Source of the DNA: Malurus cyaneus samueli
Lineage: Eukaryota; Chordata; Aves; Passeriformes; Maluridae
Reading direction: 5' to 3'
DNA: 64,000 nucleotides
Assembly: GCA_009741485.1 (NCBI GenBank)
Contig: VKON01000207.1
Coordinates: forward strand, 307,726 to 371,725
The position numbers and the translations under genes were made by a program. The notes below the pieces were generated by a model. The model saw only the letters and a list, made by a program, of their open reading frames with translations. It ran no database searches and had not been told where the DNA came from. Within the stretch, counting starts at the first letter, position 1; every line of letters starts with the position of its first letter. Below are positions 1 through 14,800 of the stretch, piece by piece.

Positions 1-2818
1 TCCTTAGTGTTACTTGTAACTGAGCAAGTTCTTACAGCTTTGAGTCTTAGGTGTAATGTGTTTCTCTTGAAGTTTTTGTGTTTCTTCTGCAAACCAGTTG
101 CTTTATTGTGTAAATTGTGGCTTGAATGGATCACATGGATCCATAAATTGTGGATTGGTAATTAAGAGAATACTCTATTAGAAGTGACTTGGATGCTACT
201 CCATTTGTGCTTGTCTGTTTGAAAAAGGGAAAATAAAAATGCTGTTTTTATCTGAGATAATCAGTAGAGTTTTTGAATAGTAGAAATGGGTATTTGTAAG
301 AAAAAGGGAAAACACCTTCATTGTTGGAAAAAGTTACTAAATTTCATTGTAATATATACATGATAATTGGAACAGAAATACAGATCAGTTAATTTAGAGT
401 GAACAAGCTTAAGATTTCATTTCTTTTGCCACTGGTGCAAAAATACAGTAATTTGTACAAAAAGAGGAGTAATGAGATGTTTCCCCTTTTTTGGGGAGAA
501 GTATTAGTACACTTCCATTCTTGATAGTATTTTGTAGAGTCGTTGAAGCTAGAAGATTCTCAGTAGTGAAAACTCACTTTCCTGCGTAAACAGAGGTAAT
601 TGCCTCATAAAATCAGCATTTTTCCAATCCTGCTCATATAGAACCAGGGCACCTCCAATAGAGAATTTGTATCATTTCCAGCTTGGCTTTTGAGTAGGTA
701 GATTCAGCAGCTCGTGTGTCTGAGAAAATGTCTCTTCACTGAATGCAGTGCATTTCTTTATACAACTTCACATACACTTTGAGACTGAACAATTGGACTC
801 CTATGAACTTATGCCCATGCCACACCCAGGCTGCTTGAATGCCTTCTTCATTAACCAGTCTGGCTTCCAGCCATACTCACTGAAAACCAGGCTAGGTGCG
901 CTGTCAGCATTTCATGAAGATAGATGCTCTTTCGCCCATTCTCTAGTTACGTGGCTTATTAGGAGGATGGTAGGCCAGAAGCCCCCCACGCTTGGTGTTG
1001 TCAAATTAATCAGCAACTTAGTGGAACTCTTACTTAGTCCCAAATGGTTTTGTAGCATTAAATAGTATACTTTCAGAAAGTTACTACATTGTTATTGCTT
1101 CACATTGCTTTATAATACAGTATTTGGGGCATAGATTACATTTACCTGAGATTCTGTGCACCTGAACAGAAAACAAGATTGTAAAGTATAAGCGCAATAA
1201 ATAGACAAGTGCTTTAAATTTTTTTTTTTTTAGTTTTGGTACCTATTTTGCAGAGATCTTCCTCCATTTGAAAGAAATTCTCTTTTGTTTTTGTTGCATG
1301 TTTGGGAGAATTACTACTATGCTCTGCAGCTCACATTCAGTCCAACTTGCTATGTGTATCACGTTGTGAATTTGCTGAAAATTCAAACATGTAATGAAGA
1401 ATGCAAGCCCTTAGTTGCTCCATCAAGGCATGGAGTCCTAGTCTATATGTTACTCTAACTACAAAAAGAGTTTTCAAATATAACTGTGTTTGTTCTTCAG
1501 CCCATATTACAAAATTGGATAAATTTTGCAGGCACTTACTCTTTACATTGAGGAACTCATGGCATTTTTAATCAAGGAAGCAGAGGGGGCATTGAAGGTC
1601 AAGGTATTCTGATTTTGAGTGAGAAAAATTATACAGTGCTGTTTTATTGATTACAAAATGTTGGTAGTAGCTGTTCAACTTGTGAAATGTGACTGAGACA
1701 TTTTCTGTAGTGAGATGCAGTTGAAATTCTTTTGCAGAAAACAGCATATGCAGACAGCATTTCAGTAAAAATTGAAATCAATTACTTGATTTCAGTATAA
1801 TTAAAAGAAAAATTAATCTCATTCTACATACCTGAAAAATAAAAATACTTCTGGGAAGGTCATTTTAGCAAGTTTGCACTATTTCATAGCTTCAGCATGA
1901 GATAGAAAAGTAAACCAAGATGACTTGATACACCTTTTATTTAGAAGTTTTTGAGATTTTTATAATATCAGCTATTGTTCCTGCATTGTATACATTCCTT
2001 ATTCATATCTATCTGCACACAGCTGAGTGTTCATGAACTGAGAAGACATACTCAATATATTTTTATCTACTTAATTATTTTACTCTTTTTGAGATTGATA
2101 TTTTGCATGCAAATGATTAATTTCTATTGATGTCCATGTTGCTGTTCTCATTACAATGTAAATTTCAGTAGCTGCAAAAATAAAGCAACTCAAGTGCCTT
2201 GAATTTCTGCTTGTATCTGTCATTACTTCTCTTCTGAGCCTTCCAAGTGCAATTGCAGTCTGAATCTGGTGATTAGAGTGAATGCTTCCCTTTAGAGGAA
2301 GGCTCTACAACATGAGTATTCAAAAGAATAGTTCAGTGACATCTACGGCTTTATAAGCCCTGCTACAAACCTTTTCTGTTTTCTATTCCTGTTCTTCTAG
2401 AAAGAGATTGCCCTTCACTCAGAATCTGTCCCATTCCTCTTAGTTAATTACTCTAGAACTTACTTGGAGAATTATTGCCACTGAAATAGCAATTTTCAGC
2501 CTGGTTAGAAAGTGGGTAATGCACATGTGCTAATTAAATGTGGAAAGTGCAGTGTCCTCATTTGACATTTTAAGCAAGCAAGTCATTAAAATAGTTTGCA
2601 GAGTTTAGAATTAATTCATTCTCAATACTGTTTTGTGAACTTTCTTGACTTCAGTATATTAGTAAATCCTCATTGCTGCAAATAAGATTATGATGATTAA
2701 CACTTGATTTTATTAAAACTTGGTGGGAAAAATGTTTGTGGTTTTATGGGAAAGCAGATTCTCAAACAGAGGAAAAATTAATGTGTTTAACATTTCAATT
2801 TTCTTTTCACTGGAACAG
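1..2818 (+). other. RASA1: RASA1 intron, 3' portion
   Basis: AT-rich intronic sequence upstream of the first visible RASA1 exon. I searched it by eye for the missing SH2 exons and found none. It contains short open frames only (one of 105 codons at 748-1065), none with recognisable similarity or splice context. Confidence 0.75.
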
Positions 2819-2897
2819 TATTGCTGACATCATTGAGCACTATAGAAAAGAGCAAATTGTTGAAGGATATTACTTAAAAGATCCTGTTCCAGTGCAG
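2819..2897 (+). CDS. RASA1: RASA1 exon: end of C-terminal SH2 domain
   Basis: Acceptor ttcactggaacag, donor gtaaga. Encodes the SH2 tail with the motifs DIIEHYRKEQ and VEGYYLKDPVPVQ. Counting back from the stop in a 25-exon family layout this is exon 9. The first base completes a codon begun in an exon outside the window. Confidence 0.95.
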
Positions 2898-5800
2898 GTA
2901 AGATTTCATGTCTAAGCCTTTTGAATCATTACCAAATCAATTTGTGAACTGAATTACAACGAGATGCCACTGTTAGTTAAACAGCATCTTCTTCAGTAGT
3001 CAGTCGTTGACAGTTTCAGTGTTTTCAGCTCATCTTTTTTTATGTTTTATCCTCCAACTTACCAAAGACTGGCTTGTAGTCAATAGAAAGTATGGTAAAT
3101 TTTGTCGGTCCCGTGAAGTGTGTTCGACCTTTACACTGTGCCTCTGGTCCTGGGCTCAACCATACTTTGATTTAGTCGCATTTTAGGGGAAACCAGTATG
3201 CCCTTCTCTCCTCTGTGGCTGGGGTTTTTCTCCTGTCACAGGAAACCTGTTGTCATGGTTTGGCCACTGGCCAAATGCCAGGTACCCATAACATCTCCTC
3301 CCTTGTTCTCCCCTATCACAGCTGGGCAGAGGAGAGGAAAAAGTTTTAACACAGAGGTTCATGAGTTGAGAAGGAACTGGGAGAAGATGCCTCAAGGATG
3401 AAACAGGCTCAAGTTACACAGTGAATTTATTATTAACAGTCAGAGGAGAAGAATGACAAGTAAAAGAAGCCTCCAAAGACACCGTTGCCCCACCCCCCTC
3501 CTTCCCACCAGCAATACAGGGGGGCAGGGCATAGGGGTTTTGGTCACTTCATCACCAGGGTGTTCTTCCACTGCTTAGGGAGAGGAGTCCTTTCTTTGCA
3601 TTTCTGTGGGGTCTCTCCCACAGGAGACAATTCTCAGTGAACCTCTCCAGCATGGGTCCATCTCAGGAGCAGCAGTCCACACACATCCACTGCAACGTGC
3701 TCCCCCCATGGGCAGACAGTCATCCTAAAACTGCTGTGACGTGGGGTCCCCTGGTCCACAGGGTGCAGTCCTCCAAGGCCAGGCTGTTCCATCTTGGGAG
3801 CAAGGCCTCTCTCTCCATGGGTCTCCCACTGGAACACAGCCTTCTCCAAGCATCCACCTGATCCAGCATGGGGCACCTCCTCCACAGGCTCTGGGTGGAT
3901 CTCTGCACACCCTGTGGACCCCATGGGCTTCAGGGCAATGTCCTGCTCCACCATGGCTAGTGGTGCATCCATCTTCAGAGCCATCAGGGATTGGCTCTGC
4001 TGGACATGGTGGAAGCTTCTAGCAGCTTCTTACAGAAGCCATCTTGGTGGTCCTCCCTATTAGCAAAAACCATGCTGTGCAAAACCAACACAGTGACTTT
4101 CTTCATGCTCCATCATTGCTCTTTAATCGTGGCAGTAACTCTTACATTTGAAACTTACAGTTTTCTATTAATAATGACTAGTTTTCCATGTGAAAGTACT
4201 TCAGATTCTTCAACTTAGCCAGAGAACACATGTGACTATTTAAAAAAATTTAGCAGTCAGTGGAGCATTTGAAGTTCAGCTTTATCTTGCCTCCCTTGCC
4301 CATACCACCATGCTCTTACGTTTTTAAGGGGGAAAATATTCAAAAGTTCTGTATCCTTTTGGGTCAATCTGATTGAATTCCTGTGTCTTACATGCTATTT
4401 ACTTAAAATTATTTGTCACTAGATCTCTTGTTTTGTGCACAGCTCCTTGTATAGTTACGTTACAAACTTTATTGTGACAGATAATTATGTTACAGACATT
4501 GTCATAACATCTGGATATAGCTTCCATTGTATGTCCTGTAATTCCTGTTAATTATTTTTCATCTTGCTTTTTTTTTTTTCAAAATCATAATTCTTGTAGA
4601 CATATGCACGGGAAGAAAACTAGAATAATGTGTAAGAACCAGTTCACATGTCTCTTTTCATCTCAGGGATGTTCTTACTACTTAACAGTCTTGCTTTTCT
4701 TGTTTTTTTATGGCTGAAGAACTTTCGCTGATCAGCTTACATGGTAGGGTCAAACCTGGCTTGGGTTTTGGCCATATTGATTGCATGTATTTGCATATCC
4801 TGCCATTTTTTGTGGGAATTTATCCTTTTTCAGTTTTCTGTTTCTGCTTTCTTCTCTTGTCTTGAGTTCTGCTCAGTTAGGATGTGGGCTTTCCAATGGG
4901 ATTAATGAGAGACTGTGCTCCTTTGAGCTGATTTTAATTGTGATCTGCACTATTTTTCCTTCAGAGTTTATACATCATTATTCAGGCCAATGAATTTTGG
5001 TAGAAGACAGTTGGAAGCTAGATAAATCTTTAAAGACTTGCATAAATTTTAACACAAATCATAGTGAAAGATGATGTGTTTTATTTTTACAGGAAAAAGA
5101 CATACTTTGTAGATTTTGTTCTGTATTGAAAACTCTTTCTTTCAGTTTTGGAAATACGGAAAGAGGTATAGTACATTTCTAGCATGTGTACTGTATAAAA
5201 AATAAATGCTGTATTAAAATGCATGAGAGAACAATAGTAGTGAGTTGGTAACATTCAGTAAGATGATCCTGATTGCAGCTTCATAGGATGCATTTTGTAA
5301 TGACAGTTTCTGAGCCTAAAGTATGTTTTTCTTACATGTTTCCCAGCATCAAGAACAAGTGCTTAATGATACAGTGGATGGAAAAGAAATCTACAACACA
5401 ATTCGTCGGAAAACAAAGGATGCTTTTTATAAAAATATTGTTAAAAAAGGTTATCTTCTGAAAAAAAGTGAGTTATGTTTGCTTCTATTATATTTTTTAA
5501 GGAAGAAAAAAGCAGATAAGGATCACAGAATCACACATTTAAGAGTATCTTAAATTGGAAGGGATTCATAATGATCATGCTCACTGCAGGTCTATTGAAC
5601 ACTAAACTACAGGACTAAGACCATCATCCAGATGCTCCTTAAACCCTGACAGGCTGCGAGCATTTCCTTGTCTACCCTGTTACAGCAGCCTTCTCTGTGA
5701 AGAACTTTTTCCTAAGTTCCAGCCTGAACTTTCCCTGATTCAACTTAACTCTATTTCCTCATGTCCTATTGTTGGTCACCAGAGAGCGGAGATCAGCAGC

Positions 5801-8800
5801 TCTTAGCTTAACTTAGTGAGTTTAGTGGTACTAGAAAGAGCAGAACTGAAGTGGGCAAAATGTTATAGAAAGTGTGTAAGGAGTATGAAAGATCTCTTTC
5901 CTTAAATAGTAGATTAATAGAGCAATGTGATACATTAAATTAGATGCAGTGTCAAAATGTTGGTTGGCAGTTCTGAAAAAAATTGGCATACGACAAGAGC
6001 TAGGCATCCTTGTCAAAGGTAGCATTCAAAATCATGTAATGAAGTATCGTATTGTAAAGTGTTTGTACATAATATGGAACTCACTAAATTCTAGCTGATA
6101 GAGGTTTGAGGGGTCTAGAATAGTATGAAGCTATGCATTCACTGCAGAGCACAACTGGTTTAATTCCGTTGTTCCAAGTCAGGTTATATGTTTTCAGTCT
6201 TAAATTTAAAATGCACAGTCTGCCACACAAAGGATATAGTGACTTTTTAGGGTTCTAACACCAACACAGTCAGCATACATTATATTAATTAAAATCTGGT
6301 AGCCTCACTCACTTCAGTGTAACCTCTGGTAAAACCCTGAAGAACTGCCATTGAGCAAGTCTTTGAAGTTTTGAGGAAGCTAGTCCCTTGCTGAGTGTTA
6401 TATTTCTCCTTTTGGAAAAAAAATCAACATTAATGGAGGCAGAGAAACTATCAATAAGAAAATTTCTGCAGGTGACAAGGATAAGTTAAGATGGTAATCT
6501 GGTTAGTAACCAAATGCAAGAAGGTATGAGTTTACATATAGCCCTAATATAAGAGACATTAAAAAACCCTAAACCACTCCAAACTATGTCTTCTGAACAG
6601 CACAAGGAAAGCATCTCATTTGTTGAGAATGCTTACTCTGAGAGGTGTAGAGAGATGTCATGGAGTGAGGAAATCAAATGAGTATTACTTGGAAAAATTA
6701 GACTAAAGGATATATTAAATGTGCTAATTGGAGCACTGAAATTTTAGGTGCACATAACATATATGGAATAAATGAAATAAAATCAGTCTTCCATCTGGGT
6801 GTCTGTATAATGAATGAGTGGTACGTCTATATTTTGAAAGTAGTGTTGTTACTAGTTTATTAAGAACCCAGTGGATTTATGAAGATTAAACTATAAATAA
6901 GACACAAAGTTTGTTCTAAATGGTACTCTGACTTATGCACTGATTTATTGCGGAAGGTTCCTAATCCATTATAAATCAAAGAATCTTCCTCTGCTAGCAA
7001 GTGGAGCCAGTCAAATTCTTAGATACAGCTGTGCTTGGGGCTTGATTCTGATTTAAGTTTGCATATAAAGTATTTCCATTTTGTTCTTCAGCCATACTCT
7101 TTTAAGGTACTGTAGTGCAATCTGTTAAACACTGATCAGAGCTTAGGAGTAATCTTCTCATGTCAAAAGTCCGTTTCTTAGTAAAAGTCTAAGGAATGGG
7201 CTCCACACTGACATTATTTGCAATCTGCATAGAGACAGGCATAACACAGAGAGGAGCTCACTGTTCAGGCAGCTCATATGCACTTAGTTAATCATATTGA
7301 GAGCACTGAAGGAGTTTGAAGAATCTTTTTGCAGTTCTACTGCATCTGTGAAAAGGGTCTGATTTTAGTCACTTGTATAAAATTGAGTGTGTATTCTGAT
7401 GTTAAAACTCAAGTGTGATTATCTGTACATTGTTCTTCTCTTGGGTATTTGACAAAAACTTCACTGCCCTCTTCTGTTTTCTTAATTTACAAAATTTCCA
7501 TGTTGATTTAGACAGTATTGTAACCTTTTGCTTGACTCTTGTACAGGTAAAGGAAAGAGATGGAAAAACTTGTACTTTATATTAGAGGGAAATGATGCCC
7601 AGCTTATTTATTTTGAAAGTGAAAAACGAGCCACAAAACCTAAAGGATTAATAGACCTTAGCGTGTGTTCTGTCTATGGAGTACATGACAGTTTGTCTGT
7701 AGGTGCTTTTCTATTTAAGAACAAGTACTTAGTTTGTGATAAACAAGTTCATTTAAGTAAACATCCCCCGAGATTGCTTTTGCACAATTGCTATACTCAG
7801 AGTTACTTTTGCATCAAATCTTATTTACTATAATATTTTGATATTCAAAATATGCTGACCACAAGGGATGTGATTATCAGCAAGAAATATGAGCATCAGC
7901 ATTCTTTCAGATATCACTAGTAATAAATAAGAGAGTTTTTGTAGTCTTTCATTGTAGTTAGAAAAGCAACTCCACTGGCCTGTAGTTTAGTGATTTATAG
8001 AAGAAATACCTACATTTACTTACATTGTAAGTGATAGAAGTTAGAAATTCTGGTTATCCTAAGGGTATTAATATTTATTGAAAAATAATACCTAGTCAAC
8101 TTCTAGTTACTTTATGAAAAAACTTAAAGGCAGATGTTTAAAATTAGTGGCGTTTCTTGAACTGCGAAGACTGATGCTTTGTTCTGTCTAATGGGGGTTT
8201 TTAAAATCTTTGTAAAATTTTGAAAAAAAACCCTAATACTTAACTACTGGAATGAGGAGCATAGGTACAGATTTAAAAAAAAATCACTGAAATATTCCTT
8301 ATGTAGCTGACAATTAGGCAGGAAGCCTTGAAGTATATTATAATCAAAGAACATTTTGGTTTTGTGTCTTAAACAGCTTAGATGGAACACTGCGTTGTGG
8401 GTTGGAGCATAGTTGAGTACAGGTGGTACTACACGTGTGTAGGAGAGTGTGCGTGATTGCAGCAGCTTAGGAAGTTGTTAGTGAGGAGCTGCAGCTGAGA
8501 CAGAATTTTTCCGACACTTCAAGCAGCTGATGAAAAACTGCCTTTGCACTTTCAGTCAACTACAGTGAAGTCTGTGCCTCTGCAGCACTTAAGGTTGTAG
8601 AGGTTTCTGTCACATACACTTGAGTGTTCAGTGCATGATCATTTGGTACACATTTCACTGGTTGTGAGACCTTTGGGGCACATTCACATAGGGGATTCCT
8701 TAGGTTAATACGGTTTAGTGAAAGAAAAATCCTTAATGTGTGATAAACTGATTGTGGACTAATGCTGAACCTCTCCTGCTTTTAAATTCTCCAGGAATAA

Positions 8801-11800
8801 ACCCTATTGACAAATTTTTTCAAATGGCTGTTTTTTTTGCCTTGACTGTAACTCAGCATACATGCCTGTTCAGTACACACCATTCTAAAAACGTGTCAAT
8901 GTTCTGAAGCAGGCTGCATATACTGAAGTGTAGTTTTCTTAAAATGACATAGTACATTCAAAAAAGAAATGAAATTTTTGAAGGACCTGAGAAGTATTGT
9001 TGGAGTTCTTCATCTTTCCATGTGTGATGGTGACAAATAGTAAAACAAAAACTGATGCAGTCTTTCAATGCACCTTACAGATAAAGAGCAGAAATCCATT
9101 AGTTGAGTGTAAACGTTGTTTTGGCATAGATCAAGTGAAGGTGATATGTGAAGATTAATGAAACTTAATTTTTGTTTTGTTTATTTTTAAGGCCAAACTG
9201 TTTTCAGATAGTAGTTCAGCACTTTAGTGAAGAGCATTACATCTTTTACTTTGCAGGCGAAACTCCAGAACAAGCCCAGGTGAGAGCTTTTTTTGCTAAG
9301 TGTAAAAAAATAACTTTTTGTCTTGTGTTGTTGAGTGATGTTACCCTTCTGAAAAACTAAACAAATGTGTCACAAATATTTAGTGGTTTATATTAGCACG
9401 TATTAAAACGGAGTAATAGGAGATCTCTGGGGGGAAAGGTTGGTGCTGAAAATTCAGTACCTCTGTTACTTGCTATTCAGTGTTTCAGTTTGCACAAATT
9501 CCAGTCAGGTCCCATTAGAACTTCTATTATTTTCTATTCTCTGTTTCTGGAAAACATACATATTTTTGGATGTATTTCAATTCAGAAGAAAAACTTACTC
9601 TCCTGGTCTTTTTCATGTTATAAAACACAGTATTGTAAGTGAGAGTTTAACTTCAGATTGAAATAAATAAAATGCTAATGCATGTATGTGTGCCCAGTGA
9701 CCAACGTACATTGAACTGCCTTTTCCAGTTATTGGCCCTGTGTATAAACTAGTAGTCATTTATAGTCATTGACCCTGCTGGTGCATAGTGCAAGGTTTTC
9801 TGGGTTTGTATAGCATCTTCAGTTACTAGGTCTCTTAACAATCATGTTCAGTGATGAAGAATTTTGGGATAAAGCCTGCTTCTGAGAAGTTCATTCACCA
9901 GCAGATTATATCTCAAATCCCACAGTGTTCTGGTTTATTAAGTTTTAAGCTCTGCAAGTCCACTACTCCGATGTATACATGTTACATTAGAAGTTAAGCT
10001 TTGCATTGGATGTTTTTTGAAGGGAATGGAAGTATTTTAGACCACTCATAACAGATTATTATTCACCAGAACATGAAGGCTGTATCAATGTAGTATTTTC
10101 CTGTGTTGTCTATACAGGTTAGCACAAATTTTCTTGTTGAATTAATGCAAAATACTTAAATTTGCTGAATAACATAAGAGTAATGTAGTAATATTTGTCT
10201 TATAACTGTCATTGTACTGTTTTTGAGAAGCAATGTGCTGTATCATAATTGAGAATAAAATTAAATTCTGTGCCCCTTATTGTACATTATTTTTTTGCCA
10301 TATATGTAAAATCTTACGTTCTAAAAAGTGGAAGAATTGAGAAGATGTAGAAAATACAGTATTCTGTTTTGTTTCCTGAACATTTGGTATCATTTGCTTT
10401 TGGTACTAAAACTGCTTAACAAGCTGTTCACTGCATTTGTACAGAACACAGTTTTTTCAGGTTTCTGTATAATGTAGCTTTGGCCCAGAAAAGTTTACAG
10501 ATATTTCTTTTTTGCGAAAGCTCAGCTTTCTTCATAACCTTTCATGGACAAATAGGATCTCCATGGGGTGTTTCTGAAAGCTTTTCCTTGGCAGGATTTG
10601 AGAACTGAAGCCTAACTCACAAGGTGATCTAGCTGAGAAGAGATACAGTACATATTCCTATATTTTTAGAGTGTGGAAGGTATTGTGAAGAGTAAGATTG
10701 AAGCAGTGTTGTGGGGGTTCTGATGGCATTGTTAAGTTGTACTTTAAGAGTAGATCTTTGAGACACAGACTGAAGAGAGGGCTGTTGGTCAAAACCTAAA
10801 TTTTGTCCTTTACAAGAAATATAAAGGATTTGATGGTTGGTAGACAGTAACTAGAGAATGAGGACATATCTTCCACCTTCTAAAGGCAAACTGGAGAGTG
10901 TTGGATATATGCTCTGTGTTTCTCTGTTAATTGTTTAGTTTTTTTTTAAATATATGCAGTGTTATGACTGCCATACTGGAGTGATCAATCAGACCAGTTT
11001 GGCTTGTTAAATGGAATTTTCTGAGAAGCAAACAAGTTTTGCTTAATTTTGTATACAATTTAAATTATTGTAGTATCGCTACTCTGGAAAATTGGCAAAG
11101 ATCGTATATCCATTAGTATTGCCTGATAATTCCATAAGAGAAAATGGTTCAAATCGTTTATGAGGTTTTGCTCAGTAAAGATAATGCATTTGCTTTAATA
11201 TTTGAACTTCTGTACTGTGGAATTACAGAAAACTTAGGTTTTGCCAAGCTAATGTGAAAATTCAGATACTCTTTGTAGATATATCTGTTCCACTGCAAGA
11301 AGCTGTATCTGAGTTGGTTTCATAACATTATTCTGCCTCCTTCTCTCTTAGGATTGGATGAAAGCCCTGCAGATGTTTTGCAGCTTAAGAAAAACCAGTC
11401 CAGGAACATCAAGTAAACGTCTGCGTCAGGTGAAGCTGATACTGTGGGGTTGGTTGTTTCCTCCTTGCAAAATGATATTGATAAATCTCAGAATTTTCCT
11501 TTCAACAGCAGCAAATCCTGAATAGAAGTGTCAAGAAGTCAGTATATTCTAAGATGTAGAATGTACTTTACATGGGATAATTTAAAAATTAATATAATGT
11601 GTAAATAAAATGCATGTGCATAAAATATTAATTTACATTTCATTTACATATAATACACAATTAATGCTATTCATTTTATGTAACAAATAACTGCTGAACC
11701 ATGCTTATGTCTTAATTTTTCTTGACCTCTTGAAAGTGCTGTGTATGGCAGAATTTCTTCAGAAAGAGGGAACAGTCAATCTTAAATTGCTATGTCTGTA

Positions 11801-14800
11801 ACGACTGGAGAATAACAGGGAAATACTTCAAGAATTCTTAATATTTTTTAATCTTAGGAACATTGAATGTAGTTATTTGTCTGCAGACAGTAGAGAAAGG
11901 AACAAAATGTGGAATAAAAGGAATAAACCACAGCTGTTTGGTTGTGAATATTAAAGAAGTTTGGATTCTGCTGAGTAAGTGAACTAAATTAGGTAAATTT
12001 ATAGATAAAGTGGCAGGTGCAGTTAAGAGCTTCAGGGTGAAGCAGAAAGGGAATTATTTTCTTCAAGAAGCAAAGACAATGCTAATCTACATAAAGGAAT
12101 ACAATATAATGTGTTGCATAAGAGAATTTTACATAATCTGTTAGGAAAGCGCCAAACAATGTTTGGAATTGCTCATGACTCACTCAAAGTGCCAGTCATT
12201 CATTTCAGTAGAATTTTCTGTGTCTGGAAAAGTTGTTACTTGCAAATCCTAATGCCTCAAAATTATTTTAAAATAAGAAACAAAATGCCTTAAAAACATG
12301 GGGCTGGATATTTGCTTTCTGTAATAATGTGAATTACTCTTATTTTTTTGCTTTTGCCTGTTAAAATGTTTCAATATGTTTTTTTCTTTGCTCTTCTAAT
12401 AAGGAGTTTATAGTTTGTATTCATGTATTAACATTAAGCCTCTGCACAGAGGAATAAAAAAATTAATTCACTTGCTTTATACTTTAGCAACAAAAAATAA
12501 ATTGTATTTATTTTTTTTCAGGTCAGCAGTCTCATTTTGCATGTAGAAGAAGCTCATACGCTCCCAGTAAAGCATTTTACAAATCCATATTGTAACATTT
12601 ACCTGAACAGTGTCCAGGTAGCAAAAACACACATTAGGGAAGGACAGAACCCTGTGTGGTCTGAAGAATTTGTCTTTGAGTAAGTCTTAATCTTCTTGAA
12701 TTAGTAAATTTCACTTTTAATTTGTATTGCATTTAAGCTTCTTAATATTGTGTATTGTTTTACAGTATTTAAAAAACCACCGTATATATGTTTATACATC
12801 AGCAAATTTTCAGACATCAGAAAATTCTGCATGGGCAGAATATTCAGTAGACACCTATCTTTACTAATATAAGCAATTATCAAGGCTGATAATGATAATT
12901 TGGGTTGAAATGAAATTAGGAAAAACTTGAATGCCAGCCAGTTATAGTATTAATTAAGGCTTTCTGTCTTTTCTCCTAGTGATCTTTCATCTGATATTAA
13001 TAGATTTGAGATAAGTCTTAGTAACAAAACAAAGAAAAGTAAAGATCCAGATATATGTAAGTATTTTTCTGTAAAAGATGCTTATATACTACACAATGGA
13101 TACTTTGAGTAGTTATCACTGCTTTTGTCAAGCACTGTCACAAGACAATTAAGTAGATTTTTATGTACTCCATACTGCTGTCTGTGTATGTTTTTGATGT
13201 CTGGTACTGGCTTTCCTTTAATGTTTTTATGATGAGAACTTCCATTGATTTTAGTAATAAAAGGCACAGTACTCCAGCACTGTATGTCTGCCATGGCTGT
13301 GCTCTGTGGTAACTATTGCTAGGCTGATGCCTGATGATTTTTATATTTTCTTTTTATATACTCTTCAATATATTTATATCTCCTTTAAGGTATTTTCTGT
13401 ACCCTTTATATATTCTTTGTACCTTTAGCATACATGCTTGTAATTTTTGTAGCCTGATATTTTAGCTTAATTTTGGAGTTCTGCTTGAAAGACCAACATC
13501 CCCAGTAGGAGGCCCGTCAGCCGCATGCTGTCTCAAAACTCAAAAATGTGTTCTCTTTGGAACGTACTTTGTGAACTGGGCTCTAGCCTCATCTGAGGAG
13601 GGATTCTTTAGAATAGAGGGTCATTACTTCATTTATTGAATTTCTTATTGGGGATTTAGCAGATACTATTTCAAGGTCTATAAAAATTGTAAACTCATTA
13701 TACAAGGTATGCATTGTGGTGTGTTCCACCTTGAAGAGCTGTGCACCTAGGATCCTATTAAAATACTAAGGTAAAACCCTTCTATCCCTTTAATTATGTC
13801 TGCCTCATAATTCCAAGACTGGCCAAAAGGCAACAAGGCAATGACTATGATTATACGAAAGCGAGAGCAAAGGGAAATTTTCTGTATTAGTCTGCTCCAG
13901 AAAATGTTAAATTCCACCGAGTCTGTCTGTGTGTAATTTCTTTTCAGATTTTGGTTGCTTCCAATGAGATAGGAAAAATTGCAGTCCTTTATTAAATAAA
14001 GAAAAAAAATCTTGGCAGTCTCTGATCGCTTGGTTTTTTCCCATTTCACCTCACCTGTCTGCTTCCCATATTACCTCTCTTTGGCTTAAATCTGAAGTTA
14101 CCTCAGTGTCACTTTGAATGGGAAAGGATCTATATTTCCTCCTCATGTTAGCCAAACAGGTGCATCTTTAACTGTAGTTTTGTTTCTGTTCCAGCAAATT
14201 AGCAGCAAGTTGGTAGAATCTGCCAGCTTCCTAGAAAAAAAAAAGAGTTTGCAGAATGTGAATTTTAAGCTGTTAGGTAGAAATCTTTTTTTTTTTTTTT
14301 TTTTTTTTGAAGTTGAGGTCTCTTACTACACAATAGACTTTTAATTTTGTTTTGGTTTGGTTTTTGTCTGTTCTTCAAGGTATCTTGTTTCCCAGTATAC
14401 TTGTTCTGGAGCAGCTTCAGCCCTGTGTCCTCTCTTTGCTGCCTGCATGGCAGGATGGCTCTCCCTTCTGTCATCAAATTTGTTATAAGATTATTTTCTT
14501 TTCCATTATGTTCTGAGCTCTCTGTTCCAACGCAGTCAGAGTATATATAATGTAGTGCAGTTGTTTCAGTTTGCATATATTGTGTTACTAGCCTGTAACT
14601 TACACCTCAGTGCTAATTGGTTTTTGGTTTTCTGGGCCTAAATAAGATCTGTAAGGAAAACTTAGCTATAGTGTGGATATTTACATCTCATTTTGAATGA
14701 TCTTGCAGAATGTGATTTGATTTCAAATCTCTCTTTCCTCCTTTCAATAGAAAAGTTTCTGCATAGCAGGAGTAATAAAGATATATTCTCTCTGACAGAC

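Noticed and set aside
748..1065. 105-codon open frame
   Set aside because: Intronic, no flanking splice sites fitting RASA1, no recognisable domain.
3634..4218. Cluster of overlapping open frames on both strands
   Set aside because: They sit in or at the edge of a GC-richer LTR and reflect its repeat structure rather than coding potential.
14286..14308. Run of 23 T as a retrotransposon tail
   Set aside because: No transposon body or target-site duplication was found next to it; a plain homopolymer in an intron.
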